From: Clostridiales bacterium UBA2432
Lineage (GTDB): Bacteria > Bacillota > Clostridia > Lachnospirales > Vallitaleaceae
DNA: 64,000 bases
Assembly: GCA_002342805.1 (NCBI GenBank)
Contig: DDQW01000016.1
Span: forward strand, 24,639-88,638
Direction: 5' to 3'
The translations under genes were made by a program, and so were the position numbers. A model generated the notes under the pieces. That model was not told the DNA's origin and made no database searches. It was given only the letters and a program-made list of their open reading frames with translations. Positions within the stretch are counted from its first letter, which is position 1, and each line of letters opens with the position of its first letter. Shown here piece by piece: positions 43,600 to 52,251 of the stretch.

Positions 43600-44778
43600 T
43601 TAAATCACATTATTACGGTGATAAAAAATAGATTGTTGTGGCAATAAGGCAGCTCCAATCACTGCACCTTGATCGCCTAAATCCGAAAATATAATCCGTG
43701 TTCCTTCATATTCCATATATGAACTTTTTAAGTGTATTTTTTCATTGATAAATTGCAGAAGTTCGTCTTTATACTTTCCAAGTTCGCCACCTATAATGAC
43801 ATATTCTGGATTCAAACCTAAAACAATATTTTCTATACCAATAAACAGATATTCCAAATATTTACTGATTGCCTCTCGAACTTGAGCTTTCGCTAAGTTT
43901 TCTTCTGAAAAAATGACAGCAAGTTGATCAACGAATTCACCTGTCATCTCTGTAAAAAACTTAAACAGGGCTCTTTTTGATGCATATAACTCCCAACATC
44001 CTGTTCGTCCGCAATTGCACTGAATTTTTTCATCTGAAATACGCATATGTCCGAATTCGCCTGCTTTTTTATGTGCGCTTTTATAGATTTGGTTGTTAAT
44101 AATGATACCCGTTCCAACACCTTCCGTTATTGATACGTAGACAACATTACTCATATTTTTATGTTGCCCCTGTATGGTTTCACCATAGGCTGCTATATTG
44201 GCTTCATTTTCAACATAGACTTTTATGCCTAGCCTTTCTTGAAACTCGTGAAAATCATATTCTTTGACACCAAGATTTGGAGCATTATCTAATATAAGCT
44301 TCTCTTCTTCTACAAGACCCGGTAAAGACAGTCCTATACCTAGCACTTTTTTCTTTGGAATTTGTCGCCCTTCTAATATACTAAGAATATTTCTCTCAAT
44401 GTGCTGTACCGCTTCATCAAAGTCCTTGACTTTCGAATATTTAAAGGATTTAGATTCAATTATAATTCCATTAAGGTTCATCAAAATTGTTGTAACATGT
44501 TCCGGCGTCATATTAACACCTATTGAAAATCTTGCGTTCTCATTAAAGCTTAATAAAACGGGTTTTCGTCCGCCTGTCGATTCAGCAACACCGGATTCAT
44601 AGACAAATCCTTCTTTAATCAGTTTATTAATATTTGATGTTACTGTGGGTATACTCAACTTTAACAACCTTGAGACCTCATGTTTTGTTGTTTCCTTATT
44701 GTTTCGTATTGCATTAATAACATTGACCCGATTAATCTCTTTGATTTGTTCTTGACTAAGTGTTCCAAACTTTGCCAT
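43600..44778 (-). CDS. xylR: ROK-family transcriptional repressor (XylR type)
   Basis: 392 residues: N-terminal winged helix ('NKETTKHEVSRLLKLSIPTV' helix-turn-helix near 30-50) and a ROK sugar-binding domain with 'GIGLSLPGLV', 'SITEGVGTGII', the zinc cluster 'CNCGRTGCWE' near 255, and 'YVIIGGELGKY'. Between xylA and xylB, it is most likely the xylose-responsive repressor of this operon. GGAG precedes the ATG. A long inverted repeat lies just upstream (44804-44842). Confidence 0.9.
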   Translation of the reverse strand: MAKFGTLSQEQIKEINRVNVINAIRNNKETTKHEVSRLLKLSIPTVTSNINKLIKEGFVYESGVAESTGGRKPVLLSFNENARFSIGVNMTPEHVTTILMNLNGIIIESKSFKYSKVKDFDEAVQHIERNILSILEGRQIPKKKVLGIGLSLPGLVEEEKLILDNAPNLGVKEYDFHEFQERLGIKVYVENEANIAAYGETIQGQHKNMSNVVYVSITEGVGTGIIINNQIYKSAHKKAGEFGHMRISDEKIQCNCGRTGCWELYASKRALFKFFTEMTGEFVDQLAVIFSEENLAKAQVREAISKYLEYLFIGIENIVLGLNPEYVIIGGELGKYKDELLQFINEKIHLKSSYMEYEGTRIIFSDLGDQGAVIGAALLPQQSIFYHRNNVI

Positions 44779-44803
44779 ATGATCGCTCCTATTTTATAAG
44801 ATG

Positions 44804-44842
44804 TAAGACAATCAACAGTCTATTCGACTGTCAATTGTCTTA
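44804..44842 (-). promoter_or_regulatory. Long inverted repeat between xylA and xylR
   Basis: TAAGACAAT-N2-ACAGTC-N5-GACTGT-N2-ATTGTCTTA: a 17-bp interrupted palindrome. It is not followed by a T run, so it is not a good terminator. It could be an XylR operator or an mRNA hairpin that sets the xylA to xylR/xylB ratio. Confidence 0.55.
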
Positions 44843-44932
44843 TTCATAGTTTTGACGCTCAAACATCTCATAACATTATATCAAGCCTATAGCAATTGTA
44901 CAAGCTTACGTCATATTCAATGTCGTCTTATT

Positions 44933-46252
44933 TTATTCAGCTGAGTAAATATAACGGTTTACAATATCTTCTAGCATCTCTTGACGGCCAGATGTGTTTT
45001 GAATCTTGTCATGATCAACTGCATATGATGCTAACTCTTCAAAATCTGTCGCTCCATCAACGATTTTCTTACCAATACCTTCTGTATAGGATGAATAACG
45101 TTTAGCAACAAAATCTTCTAATACACCATCACTATGTAATTTATCTGCAACAAGAAGTCCTTTTGCAAATGTATCCATACCAACAATATATGAAATAAAT
45201 AAATCATCATATTGGAAAGATCCACGACGTACTTTCGCATCAAAGTTTAATCCACCCGGTGCAATACCACCATTCTTAATCACTTCATACATACACATTG
45301 TGGCATCATAAATATTTGTAGGGAATTGATCTGTATCCCATCCAAGTAACATGTCACCTTGGTTGGCATCAATTGAACCTAATGCACCATTAATTCGAGA
45401 AATTAACAATTCATGTTGGAATGTATGACCAGCTAATGTTGCATGGTTAGCTTCAATATTTAATTTAAAGTCATCAATTAAATCATATTTTCTTAAAAAT
45501 CCAAGAACTGTCATGGCATCAAAATCATACTGATGTTTTGTTGGCTCTTTTGGTTTTGGCTCAATCAAGAATTGACCTTCAAATCCTATTTTTCTAGCAT
45601 AGTCTTTTGCCATTTTTAAGAATCTCGCTAAGTTGTCGTTTTCTAAAGCCACGTCTGTATTAAGAAGAGTTTCATAACCTTCACGACCGCCCCAGAATAC
45701 ATAGTTTTCACCATTTAATCGGTTTGTGATTTCTAGTGCTTTTTTCACTTGTGCTGCAGCAAATGCAAACACATCTGCATTTGGAGATGTTGATGCCCCA
45801 TGCATAAATCGAGGATGGCTAAAGGCATTTGTTGTTCCCCATAAGCATTTGATTCCTGTTTCTTTCATTTTTGCTTCTATCAACTCAACAACTTTGTCTA
45901 AGTTATCTAATTTTTCTTGTAATGAATTACCTTCTGGAGCAATGTCAAGATCATGGAAACAAAAATATTCCATACCTAATTTTTCCATTAACTCAAAAGC
46001 TGCATTTACTCGTGCTTCAGCAAGATCCATACCGTCAAGTTCATTGTAATCGCGCTCCATTGTTGCATTACCAAACGGATCTGTTCCTGCGCCTGTCATT
46101 GTATGCCAATAGCTCATGGCAAAACGTAAGTGCTCTTTCATTGGTTTCCCGGCAACAACACGTTCTGGGTCATAATACTTAAATGCTAATGGATTCGTTG
46201 ACTTGGGTCCTTCAAATTGTATCTTGTCTACACCTTCAAAATATTCTTTCAT
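44933..46252 (-). CDS. xylA: Xylose isomerase
   Basis: A 439-residue TIM-barrel enzyme, family II length. Catalytic His and Asp occur in 'FCFHDLDIAPEG' near residue 101, Trp and Glu in 'VFWGGREGYETLLNTD', and metal ligands in 'IEPKPKEPTKHQYDFD', 'NIEANHATLAGHTF' and 'GSIDANQGDMLLGWDTD'. It interconverts D-xylose and D-xylulose. First gene of the operon, with GGAGG before the ATG and a strong promoter at 46289-46317. Confidence 0.98.
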   Translation of the reverse strand: MKEYFEGVDKIQFEGPKSTNPLAFKYYDPERVVAGKPMKEHLRFAMSYWHTMTGAGTDPFGNATMERDYNELDGMDLAEARVNAAFELMEKLGMEYFCFHDLDIAPEGNSLQEKLDNLDKVVELIEAKMKETGIKCLWGTTNAFSHPRFMHGASTSPNADVFAFAAAQVKKALEITNRLNGENYVFWGGREGYETLLNTDVALENDNLARFLKMAKDYARKIGFEGQFLIEPKPKEPTKHQYDFDAMTVLGFLRKYDLIDDFKLNIEANHATLAGHTFQHELLISRINGALGSIDANQGDMLLGWDTDQFPTNIYDATMCMYEVIKNGGIAPGGLNFDAKVRRGSFQYDDLFISYIVGMDTFAKGLLVADKLHSDGVLEDFVAKRYSSYTEGIGKKIVDGATDFEELASYAVDHDKIQNTSGRQEMLEDIVNRYIYSAE

Positions 46253-46288
46253 AAAACGCCTCCTAAATCAATAATTGTTTGTAGGCTT

Positions 46289-46317
46289 ATTATAACGCAT
46301 TTACTTTTCTTTTTCAA
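46289..46317 (-). promoter_or_regulatory. Sigma-A promoter of xylA
   Basis: Minus strand TTGAAA, 17-bp spacer, TATAAT. Confidence 0.8.
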
Positions 46318-46353
46318 GGGGTTTTTAAAAGTATTTTAAAAAGTATCAAAAAA

Positions 46354-46388
46354 TAAAAAAGACTCTATTATTGTTCAATAAAGTCTTT
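46354..46388 (-). terminator. Intrinsic terminator overlapping the 3' end of yigZ
   Basis: AAAGACTTTATTG and its imperfect complement, followed on the minus strand by TTTTTTATTTTTT. The stop codon of yigZ (46368-46370) lies in the 3' arm of the hairpin. Confidence 0.75.
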
Positions 46389-47018
46389 CCCTTCAAAGTA
46401 GCCTGATACATCCCGTCTTGTATAAAACTCGATTTGATTAGAACCGATATTTTTTACCTGGTGATTAAGCAAATCATATTGTTCTTTCTTAATTACAACC
46501 GTATAAACGACATGATTCGTATAATCCGTATCAACAATGGGTATATTTTCTGAATTCAAAAAATATTCTAACTTACCACTAAAATGATAGTCTGCGACAA
46601 TCTCACATTCAAGTGCCTCGATCTGCCTAATTACTTCTGAAGCGTTTATTGCATCTCGCGCAGCGTCGGAATATGCTCTTGATAATCCACCGGTTCCTAA
46701 AAGCGTTCCTCCAAAATAACGTACAACAACTACAGCACATTGTAATAAGTCATGATGACGGATGACTTCTAATATGGGAAGTCCCGCTGTACCTGATGGT
46801 TCTTTATCATCTTGATATCGTTCATTGATAATATTTTCTTCAATCAATCGATAACCATAACAATAATGGCGTGCTCCTGAGTATTTGTTTTGTATACGTT
46901 CTACTTCTTTTTCAAAAAGTTCAACGGAGTCACAGGGAAATGCAATACCAATAAAGCGAGATTTTTTAACGATGATTTCTGCTTCTTGCCGCGACTTCAA
47001 CGTCTTAAAAGCATCCAT
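46368..47018 (-). CDS. yigZ: YigZ/IMPACT family protein
   Basis: A 216-residue protein with the conserved UPF0029 N-terminal domain: 'VKKSRFIGIAFP', 'YSGARHYCYGYRL', 'DDKEPSGTAGLPIL' and 'VVVVRYFGGTLLGTGGLSRAYSDAA' (its VRYFGG.LLG core), then a C-terminal EF-G-like domain. Proteins of this family relate to translation control (eukaryotic IMPACT) and possibly peptidase activity; the bacterial role is unclear. ATG 47018 has AAGGAG seven bases ahead. It directly follows the PfkB-like gene. Confidence 0.9.
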   Translation of the reverse strand: MDAFKTLKSRQEAEIIVKKSRFIGIAFPCDSVELFEKEVERIQNKYSGARHYCYGYRLIEENIINERYQDDKEPSGTAGLPILEVIRHHDLLQCAVVVVRYFGGTLLGTGGLSRAYSDAARDAINASEVIRQIEALECEIVADYHFSGKLEYFLNSENIPIVDTDYTNHVVYTVVIKKEQYDLLNHQVKNIGSNQIEFYTRRDVSGYFEGKDFIEQ

Positions 47019-47019
47019 A

Positions 47020-47970
47020 CTAAACTCCTTCAATGGTATAGCCATTACGTTGATTATATATTTCATATAACTTGGAATGTTTCATTCCCCGATCAATCTC
47101 ATTTCTTCGGATTACAAAGGGATATTCATCAGAAGAACAATTATTTGCAATCGCTCCCATAAGCTTAATCATGGTCTCAAAGCTATAATTTCGCTTAATT
47201 CCAATGCTTAGACCGCCCAAAATCATGCTTTTCACAATTGGATAAATGCTGTCTTTGGCATGATAGTTCACTTTACATATCTTATTCTTTGCAAATCCAA
47301 TAATTTCATACTGCCCTTTAATCACCAAATACTTCATCTTATGCTCGCGACGGAAATTCCGAATTCTTTCGAAACTATCGATATCTTCCGGAAAATCAAA
47401 TCCCAATGCCTTTAAATTATCCAAATCCATTACACTGGCATACACTCGCTCATTAACACAGGCCTTGAAACTATCGCCTTCGACAGCTGTAATAATACGA
47501 ATGGCATTTTTGGTCATGGAATTTAGATCACGTATAAATTCTGCACTCCAAGAATCATCTCCTGTGAGAGTAATCAATTCCGTTTCCTTTATATGATGAT
47601 AGATACGATGTTTAATATTAATAAAATCTCGTTGTGTCAGTTGATTGTTATGGCTTAATATCTTGGTTGTCGTATCATGAATACTATCATGAATAAACAA
47701 ATGTGTTTTCGTTTCATGATCAACCTGAAGAAAATCCGTTTTGATTTTGTTTTTATCTAAAAAGTTCTTAATATATCGACCGCCAATACCTCCGGAAATC
47801 CCCATGACATAGGGATCTCCTTGTAATAGTTTCACTATATAAGCGCTATATATCCCACAATCACCCACACTTAAAGCATCTTGATTTGCTTCGTTTGACT
47901 GGTCAATCTGAAATCCTTCTACATTTATTGTACGAACAACTGCAGGGTTTAATGCTATCGTTAATATCAC
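47020..47970 (-). CDS. PfkB-family pseudokinase (1-phosphofructokinase-like, catalytic motif lost)
   Basis: A 316-residue protein with the full fold of FruK/LacC sugar kinases: 'ILTIALNPAVVRTINVEGFQ', 'GISGGIGGRYIKNFLDKNKIKTDFLQVDHETKTHLFI' region (recognised by GG..G.YI...L....I.TDF). Two hallmark sites are changed: the GGKG stretch reads 'VGDCG', and the catalytic GAGD motif reads PIVK at 244-247 before 'SMILGGLSIGI'. Kinase activity is therefore unlikely; a regulatory or binding role is possible. GTG at 47970 follows AGGAGA, better than an ATG at 48000. Own promoter; co-transcribed with yigZ. Confidence 0.8.
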   Translation of the reverse strand: MILTIALNPAVVRTINVEGFQIDQSNEANQDALSVGDCGIYSAYIVKLLQGDPYVMGISGGIGGRYIKNFLDKNKIKTDFLQVDHETKTHLFIHDSIHDTTTKILSHNNQLTQRDFINIKHRIYHHIKETELITLTGDDSWSAEFIRDLNSMTKNAIRIITAVEGDSFKACVNERVYASVMDLDNLKALGFDFPEDIDSFERIRNFRREHKMKYLVIKGQYEIIGFAKNKICKVNYHAKDSIYPIVKSMILGGLSIGIKRNYSFETMIKLMGAIANNCSSDEYPFVIRRNEIDRGMKHSKLYEIYNQRNGYTIEGV

Positions 47971-48015
47971 TTTGTCTCTCCTATCCAAATACTTAATCAT
48001 TATACTTATCTTATG

Positions 48016-48044
48016 ATTATATCTTAATTTGACTAAGTATTCAA
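48016..48044 (-). promoter_or_regulatory. Sigma-A promoter of the pseudokinase-yigZ unit
   Basis: Minus strand TTGAAT, 17-bp spacer, TATAAT. Confidence 0.75.
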
Positions 48045-48055
48045 CCTAGGAAACT

Positions 48056-48985
48056 TTATGAAAATAAGGGCGTAGATAAGTACCGTTCCCCAGTGTCCGG
48101 TAAGAAAACAACGATATTTTTCCCTTCATTTTCAGGCCGATTAGCCAATCGCGCAGCAGCAGCAACAGCCGCTCCCGAAGAGATTCCAACAAGTATCCCT
48201 TCTGCTTTTGATAGTTGTCGACTGGCGATAAATGCTTCGTCATTTTCAACTTGTACAACTTCATCATAAATATCTGTATTTAAAATTTCCGGAATAAACC
48301 CTGCTCCAATTCCTTGAATTTTATGCGGTCCCGAATTTCCGCCAGAGAGAACCGGAGATCCTGTAGGTTCAACCGCAACAATGTGTATATCTTTATTTTT
48401 TGATTTTAAAAATTCACCGACACCTGTTACCGTACCACCCGTTCCAACACCAGCAACAAATATATCAACTTGACCATCCGTATCTTCCCATATTTCCGGC
48501 CCGGATGTTTTTCTATGAATCTCAGGATTTACCGGATTCACAAATTGTCCGGGAATAAATGAATTTTCAATCTCTTCGTGTAATTCTTGAGCCTTGTCAA
48601 TGGCTCCCTTCATTCCTCCTGATGCCGGAGTAAGAACAAGTTCTGCCCCATATGCCTTAAGAATACTTCGTCGTTCAACGCTCATAGATTCAGGCATTGT
48701 CAAAATAACTCGATATCCTTTTGATGCACCTATATAAGCAAGGCCAATACCTGTGTTTCCACTGGTGGGCTCAATAATAACCGATCCGTCTTTTAAGATG
48801 CCTTTTTCTTCAGCATCTTCTATCATCGCTTTTGCAATACGGTCTTTTACGCTACCTCCCGGGTTAAAACTTTCTAACTTAACAATTATATTGGCTTTAA
48901 GATTATTCAGTTTTGCATACCGGCTCACTTCAACTAAAGGTGTTTTTCCAACTAACTCATTCAAATTCTTATATACGTTCTTCAT
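48056..48985 (-). CDS. cysK: Cysteine synthase (O-acetylserine sulfhydrylase)
   Basis: A 309-residue PLP enzyme of fold type II: 'LVGKTPLVEV', PLP lysine in 'SFNPGGSVKDRIA', 'PTSGNTGIGLA' substrate loop, 'VAGVGTGGTVTGVG' phosphate loop, and 'VGISSGAAVAAA'. It makes cysteine from O-acetylserine and sulfide. ATG 48985 has AGGAGG six bases ahead. Divergent from the trans-sulfuration genes across a region carrying two copies of a shared operator. Confidence 0.96.
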   Translation of the reverse strand: MKNVYKNLNELVGKTPLVEVSRYAKLNNLKANIIVKLESFNPGGSVKDRIAKAMIEDAEEKGILKDGSVIIEPTSGNTGIGLAYIGASKGYRVILTMPESMSVERRSILKAYGAELVLTPASGGMKGAIDKAQELHEEIENSFIPGQFVNPVNPEIHRKTSGPEIWEDTDGQVDIFVAGVGTGGTVTGVGEFLKSKNKDIHIVAVEPTGSPVLSGGNSGPHKIQGIGAGFIPEILNTDIYDEVVQVENDEAFIASRQLSKAEGILVGISSGAAVAAAARLANRPENEGKNIVVFLPDTGERYLSTPLFS

Positions 48986-49010
48986 ATGCTTCCTCCTATT
49001 AATCATATTA

Positions 49011-49030
49011 TTTATATATGTTTTATATGT
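49011..49030 (-). promoter_or_regulatory. Shared sulfur-regulon operator, cysK-proximal copy
   Basis: A 20-bp element (tttatatatgttttatatgt on the plus strand), identical to the copy at 49083-49102. It starts seven bases past the cysK -10 box, the same placement as the tcyP copy at 17848, and its match to tcyP extends another seven bases (to 49004). Confidence 0.7.
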
Positions 49031-49037
49031 TAATTAC

Positions 49038-49066
49038 ATCTTACATGTAGCCACACATTTTGTCAA
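49038..49066 (-). promoter_or_regulatory. Sigma-A promoter of cysK
   Basis: Minus strand TTGACA, 17-bp spacer, TAAGAT. Confidence 0.8.
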
Positions 49067-49082
49067 GGGATATTTCTTATTT

Positions 49083-49102
49083 TTTATATATGTTTTATAT
49101 GT
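49083..49102 (-). promoter_or_regulatory. Shared sulfur-regulon operator, lyase-proximal copy
   Basis: Exact 20-bp duplicate of 49011-49030, ending two bases before the -35 box of the plus-strand promoter. Confidence 0.65.
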
Positions 49103-49104
49103 CA

Positions 49105-49133
49105 TTGACATTTCACCCAAAAACCATTAAAGT
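49105..49133 (+). promoter_or_regulatory. Sigma-A promoter of the trans-sulfuration operon
   Basis: TTGACA, 17-bp spacer, TAAAGT. Confidence 0.75.
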
Positions 49134-49187
49134 AAAGGACAAAGAACAAAGAGACTAGGCCTTGTCCCTACAATGAAAGGAGTTCCT

Positions 49188-50345
49188 ATGAAAAAAGAAA
49201 AAGATTTCAATACATTGTGTGTACATAATGCACAAGAATTTAGCCATGATCATACCGGAGCCATAAGTACACCGATTTATCAGTCAGCGACTTTTGTTCA
49301 CCCAAATGTGGGCTCTAGCACCGGTTATGATTATTCACGTTTACAAAACCCCACTCGCGAGCAGTTAGAAACACTCATCTGTAATTTAGAAGGCGGGCAA
49401 GATGCCCTTGCCTTTTCTTCCGGGATGGCTGCAATAACAACCGTATTTCAACTTTTTAAACCTGGTGATCACATTGTAACTTCTCTCGATTTATATGGAG
49501 GTTCACATCGACTTTTTGACTATCTAAGCTCACACTATAATTTACACTTCACTTATGTTGATACAACTGATGCATCCAGCGTTGCTTCATCGATTACTTC
49601 AAATACAAAAGCAATATACGTCGAAACTCCTTCAAATCCAATGATGCACATCACTGATCTTCAAGCAATGTCTACACTTGCAAAACAACATGAACTCTTA
49701 TTTATTGTTGATAATACTTTTTTAACCCCATATTTCCAAAAACCCTTTCTTTTTGGAGCCAACATTATTGTTCATAGCGGCACTAAATTTTTAAGCGGAC
49801 ACAATGATACCTTATCCGGATTTATCGTTGTCGACTCTATTCAGCTGTCCGAACAGTTACGTTACTTGATTAAAACAGTCGGCTCTGGTTTGTCTCCATT
49901 TGATAGTTGGCTCATGATTCGGGGGATTAAAACATTGGCCATTCGTATGCGTGAACAAGAAAAAAATGCACTCCAATTAGCCAAGTGGCTTAAGGAACAT
50001 CCAAAAATAAATAAAGTTTTCTATGCCGGTTTACCTGACCATCCCGGTTATGCTATTATGAAAAAACAAGCTTCCGGATTTGGGTCTATGATTTCTTTCG
50101 AATGTGCTAATGCAAGTATCGCACAATACATTTTGAATCACACAAGTACGATTCATTACGCGGAAAGTTTAGGTGGCGTTGAGACTTTAATTACCTATCC
50201 AATGTTACAGACACACGCAGATATTCCGGAGGAAGAACGAAACAAAAAAGGCATCAATGACTGCTTACTTCGCTTATCCGTAGGTATTGAATCCATTGAC
50301 GACCTTATTCACGAATTTGACACTATTCTTAAGGAGGCGTATTAA
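49188..50345 (+). CDS. Cys/Met metabolism PLP enzyme (cystathionine gamma-synthase/lyase family)
   Basis: A 385-residue fold type I enzyme: 'GYDYSRLQNPTREQLE' (Tyr and Arg binding PLP phosphate), 'FSSGMAAITTVFQLF', 'VETPSNPMM', and the PLP lysine in 'VHSGTKFLSGHNDTLSG'. The family covers cystathionine gamma-synthase, gamma- and beta-lyases and methionine gamma-lyase, which sequence reading alone does not separate reliably. Beside a beta-lyase and cysK, a step between cysteine and homocysteine is likely. ATG 49188 has AAAGGAG. Its stop overlaps the next ATG by one base. Confidence 0.9.
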   Translation: MKKEKDFNTLCVHNAQEFSHDHTGAISTPIYQSATFVHPNVGSSTGYDYSRLQNPTREQLETLICNLEGGQDALAFSSGMAAITTVFQLFKPGDHIVTSLDLYGGSHRLFDYLSSHYNLHFTYVDTTDASSVASSITSNTKAIYVETPSNPMMHITDLQAMSTLAKQHELLFIVDNTFLTPYFQKPFLFGANIIVHSGTKFLSGHNDTLSGFIVVDSIQLSEQLRYLIKTVGSGLSPFDSWLMIRGIKTLAIRMREQEKNALQLAKWLKEHPKINKVFYAGLPDHPGYAIMKKQASGFGSMISFECANASIAQYILNHTSTIHYAESLGGVETLITYPMLQTHADIPEEERNKKGINDCLLRLSVGIESIDDLIHEFDTILKEAY

Positions 50346-51520
50346 TGAAGTATAATTTTGACGAAATTATTCCACGAAAAGACACCAATTCTCTTAAATA
50401 TGATTACGCAAAAAAAAGAGGCCTTCCACAAGACCTCATTCCCCTATGGGTAGCTGATATGGACTTCAAATCTCCACAGCCGGTGATTGACGCACTGATT
50501 GAAAAGTCCAAGCACGGAATTTTTGGCTACTCCGATAGTATGGAAGATTATAATCAGGTTCTTAAAAACTGGTTTTCATCCCAATACGGGTGGTTAATCG
50601 ACCCCAAATGGTTAGTTAAAACGCCAGGTGTTGTCTTTGCCATTAACATGGCCATTCACGCATATACTGAAGAAAAGGATTATACCCTTATTCAAGAGCC
50701 TGTATATTACCCTTTTAGAGATTCTATAGAAAAAAACAATCGAAAGCTTGTTGTTAATGAATTGATTTACACGACAGAAGGTACTTATGTCATTGACTTT
50801 GATGATTTCGAAAGGAAAATACGGCAATATCATGTGAAGCTTTTTATTCTAAGCAATCCTCACAACCCTGTTGGACGTGTTTTTACGCAAGATGAGTTAA
50901 TACAGTTAGGCAATATTTGTTTGAAGCATAATGTAATTGTTATATCCGATGAAATTCATCAAGATTTTATATATCCGGGTTATCAACATACTGTCTTTGC
51001 CAATATTAATGATGCATTTGCACAAAACTCCATTACTTGCACTTCTCCCTCAAAAACCTTTAACTTGGCGGGACTTCAGTTATCCAATGTTTTTATACCC
51101 AATGTGGATTTGAGAAAAAAGTTTATCAAGGCCCTCACACGTTCCGGATATAGTCAGCCAAATGTTATGGGATTAGTCTCGTGCCAATCCGCCTATGAAC
51201 ATGGACAGGAGTGGCTTACGCAACTTAACCATTACTTATATGAAAATTTGACCTTTACTCGTGATTTCTTGAAAAACCACTTACCCAACGTTCATCTCAT
51301 TGAACCTGAAGGCACTTACTTAATATGGATTGATTTTTCATCACTCGGACTATCCGACGAAGATATTAAACAAAAGATGCTCTACGAAGCCAAAGTTTGG
51401 CTAGATGACGGCACCATGTTCGGCCAAGGAGGATGCGGATTTCAGCGCATAAATATAGCTTGTCCCAGACCAATACTAGAACAAGCTTTACGGCAAATTG
51501 CTAAAACATTTAGTGATTAA
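50345..51520 (+). CDS. MalY/PatB-type cystathionine beta-lyase (C-S lyase)
   Basis: A 391-residue fold type I aminotransferase-like enzyme: 'LPLWVADMDFKSPQPV' type opening, 'HNPVGRVFT', 'SDEIHQDFI' and the PLP lysine in 'SPSKTFNLAGLQLSN'. PatB/MalY enzymes split cystathionine (or cysteine conjugates) to homocysteine, pyruvate and ammonia. Translationally coupled to the preceding gene. AAGGAGG precedes the ATG. Confidence 0.93.
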   Translation: MKYNFDEIIPRKDTNSLKYDYAKKRGLPQDLIPLWVADMDFKSPQPVIDALIEKSKHGIFGYSDSMEDYNQVLKNWFSSQYGWLIDPKWLVKTPGVVFAINMAIHAYTEEKDYTLIQEPVYYPFRDSIEKNNRKLVVNELIYTTEGTYVIDFDDFERKIRQYHVKLFILSNPHNPVGRVFTQDELIQLGNICLKHNVIVISDEIHQDFIYPGYQHTVFANINDAFAQNSITCTSPSKTFNLAGLQLSNVFIPNVDLRKKFIKALTRSGYSQPNVMGLVSCQSAYEHGQEWLTQLNHYLYENLTFTRDFLKNHLPNVHLIEPEGTYLIWIDFSSLGLSDEDIKQKMLYEAKVWLDDGTMFGQGGCGFQRINIACPRPILEQALRQIAKTFSD

Positions 51521-52236
51521 CTACTTTTTGGATCAATACTCTGAACAAGTTCATTGGGTATATATTTATTATTCAAAATATCTTGCCTCATCCGGGCAAC
51601 TTCATATTCAACTTCTTTGATTTCAACATTTAACACATCATCGAAAATATGAATAATAATATAGGTTGCGTTGGAATTTCCATGCTTTGGTTTTCCAACA
51701 GAACCTGCATTTATAGCATGCTTTCCGCCGATTTCCTTCCAAAAAGGTATATGCGTATGGCCCGAGACGACGACATTATGGTCAACCACATTCAATATTT
51801 CTTCTAGATTCTCAGAATCTTCACGCATATACTCATCGATAGCTCTGGGGCTCCCATGCACAAACAAAATCTTAAACTGATTGATGGTTATTTCAATCCT
51901 TTTAGGTAAGTTTTTTAAGTAGTTTCGCTTTGCATCATCTATCACATAGTTTGTATAAAGTGCAGAAGCTGATTCTTGAATTTGGCCTAATTCTAATGCT
52001 TCAAATTCATTTTCATTCAATGTTTCTAATGTAGATATGTATTGATCATGATTGCCTTGAATGGCTAAAATATGTTGCTGCCTAATCAAGTCAATCACCT
52101 CATTTGGATTTGTCAGATACCCCACGATATCACCTGTACAAACAATTGCATCAATCTCTTCTTGATCGATTTCCTTCAAAACAGCTTTTAAGGCGTGATG
52201 ATTACTATGAATATCACTAATCACTGCAATTTTCAA
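51517..52236 (-). CDS. Calcineurin-like metallophosphoesterase (YfcE/MJ0936 type)
   Basis: A 239-residue phosphoesterase with all metal-binding motifs in order: 'ISDIHSNHHAL' (Asp, His), 'CTGDIVGY', 'IQGNHDQY', 'LFVHGSPR' and 'VVSGHTHIPFW'. Probably a two-metal phosphodiesterase; the substrate is unknown. The start is TTG at 52236, with AGGAG upstream; no ATG is available. The stop overlaps that of the convergent beta-lyase gene by four bases. It lies 15 bp after the arsenite carrier gene on the same strand. Confidence 0.88.
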   Translation of the reverse strand: MKIAVISDIHSNHHALKAVLKEIDQEEIDAIVCTGDIVGYLTNPNEVIDLIRQQHILAIQGNHDQYISTLETLNENEFEALELGQIQESASALYTNYVIDDAKRNYLKNLPKRIEITINQFKILFVHGSPRAIDEYMREDSENLEEILNVVDHNVVVSGHTHIPFWKEIGGKHAINAGSVGKPKHGNSNATYIIIHIFDDVLNVEIKEVEYEVARMRQDILNNKYIPNELVQSIDPKSS

Positions 52237-52251
52237 TTAAATCACTCCTCC

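Noticed and set aside
44804..44842. Intrinsic terminator after xylA
   Set aside because: The stem is long but no T tract follows on either strand, so it is listed as an inverted repeat of unknown role.
46885..47162. Plus-strand frames opposite yigZ and the pseudokinase
   Set aside because: Antisense shadows without an SD or promoter.
49011..49102. CRISPR-like or IS-end direct repeat
   Set aside because: Only two copies, placed symmetrically around two promoters and matched at tcyP; an operator explains it better.
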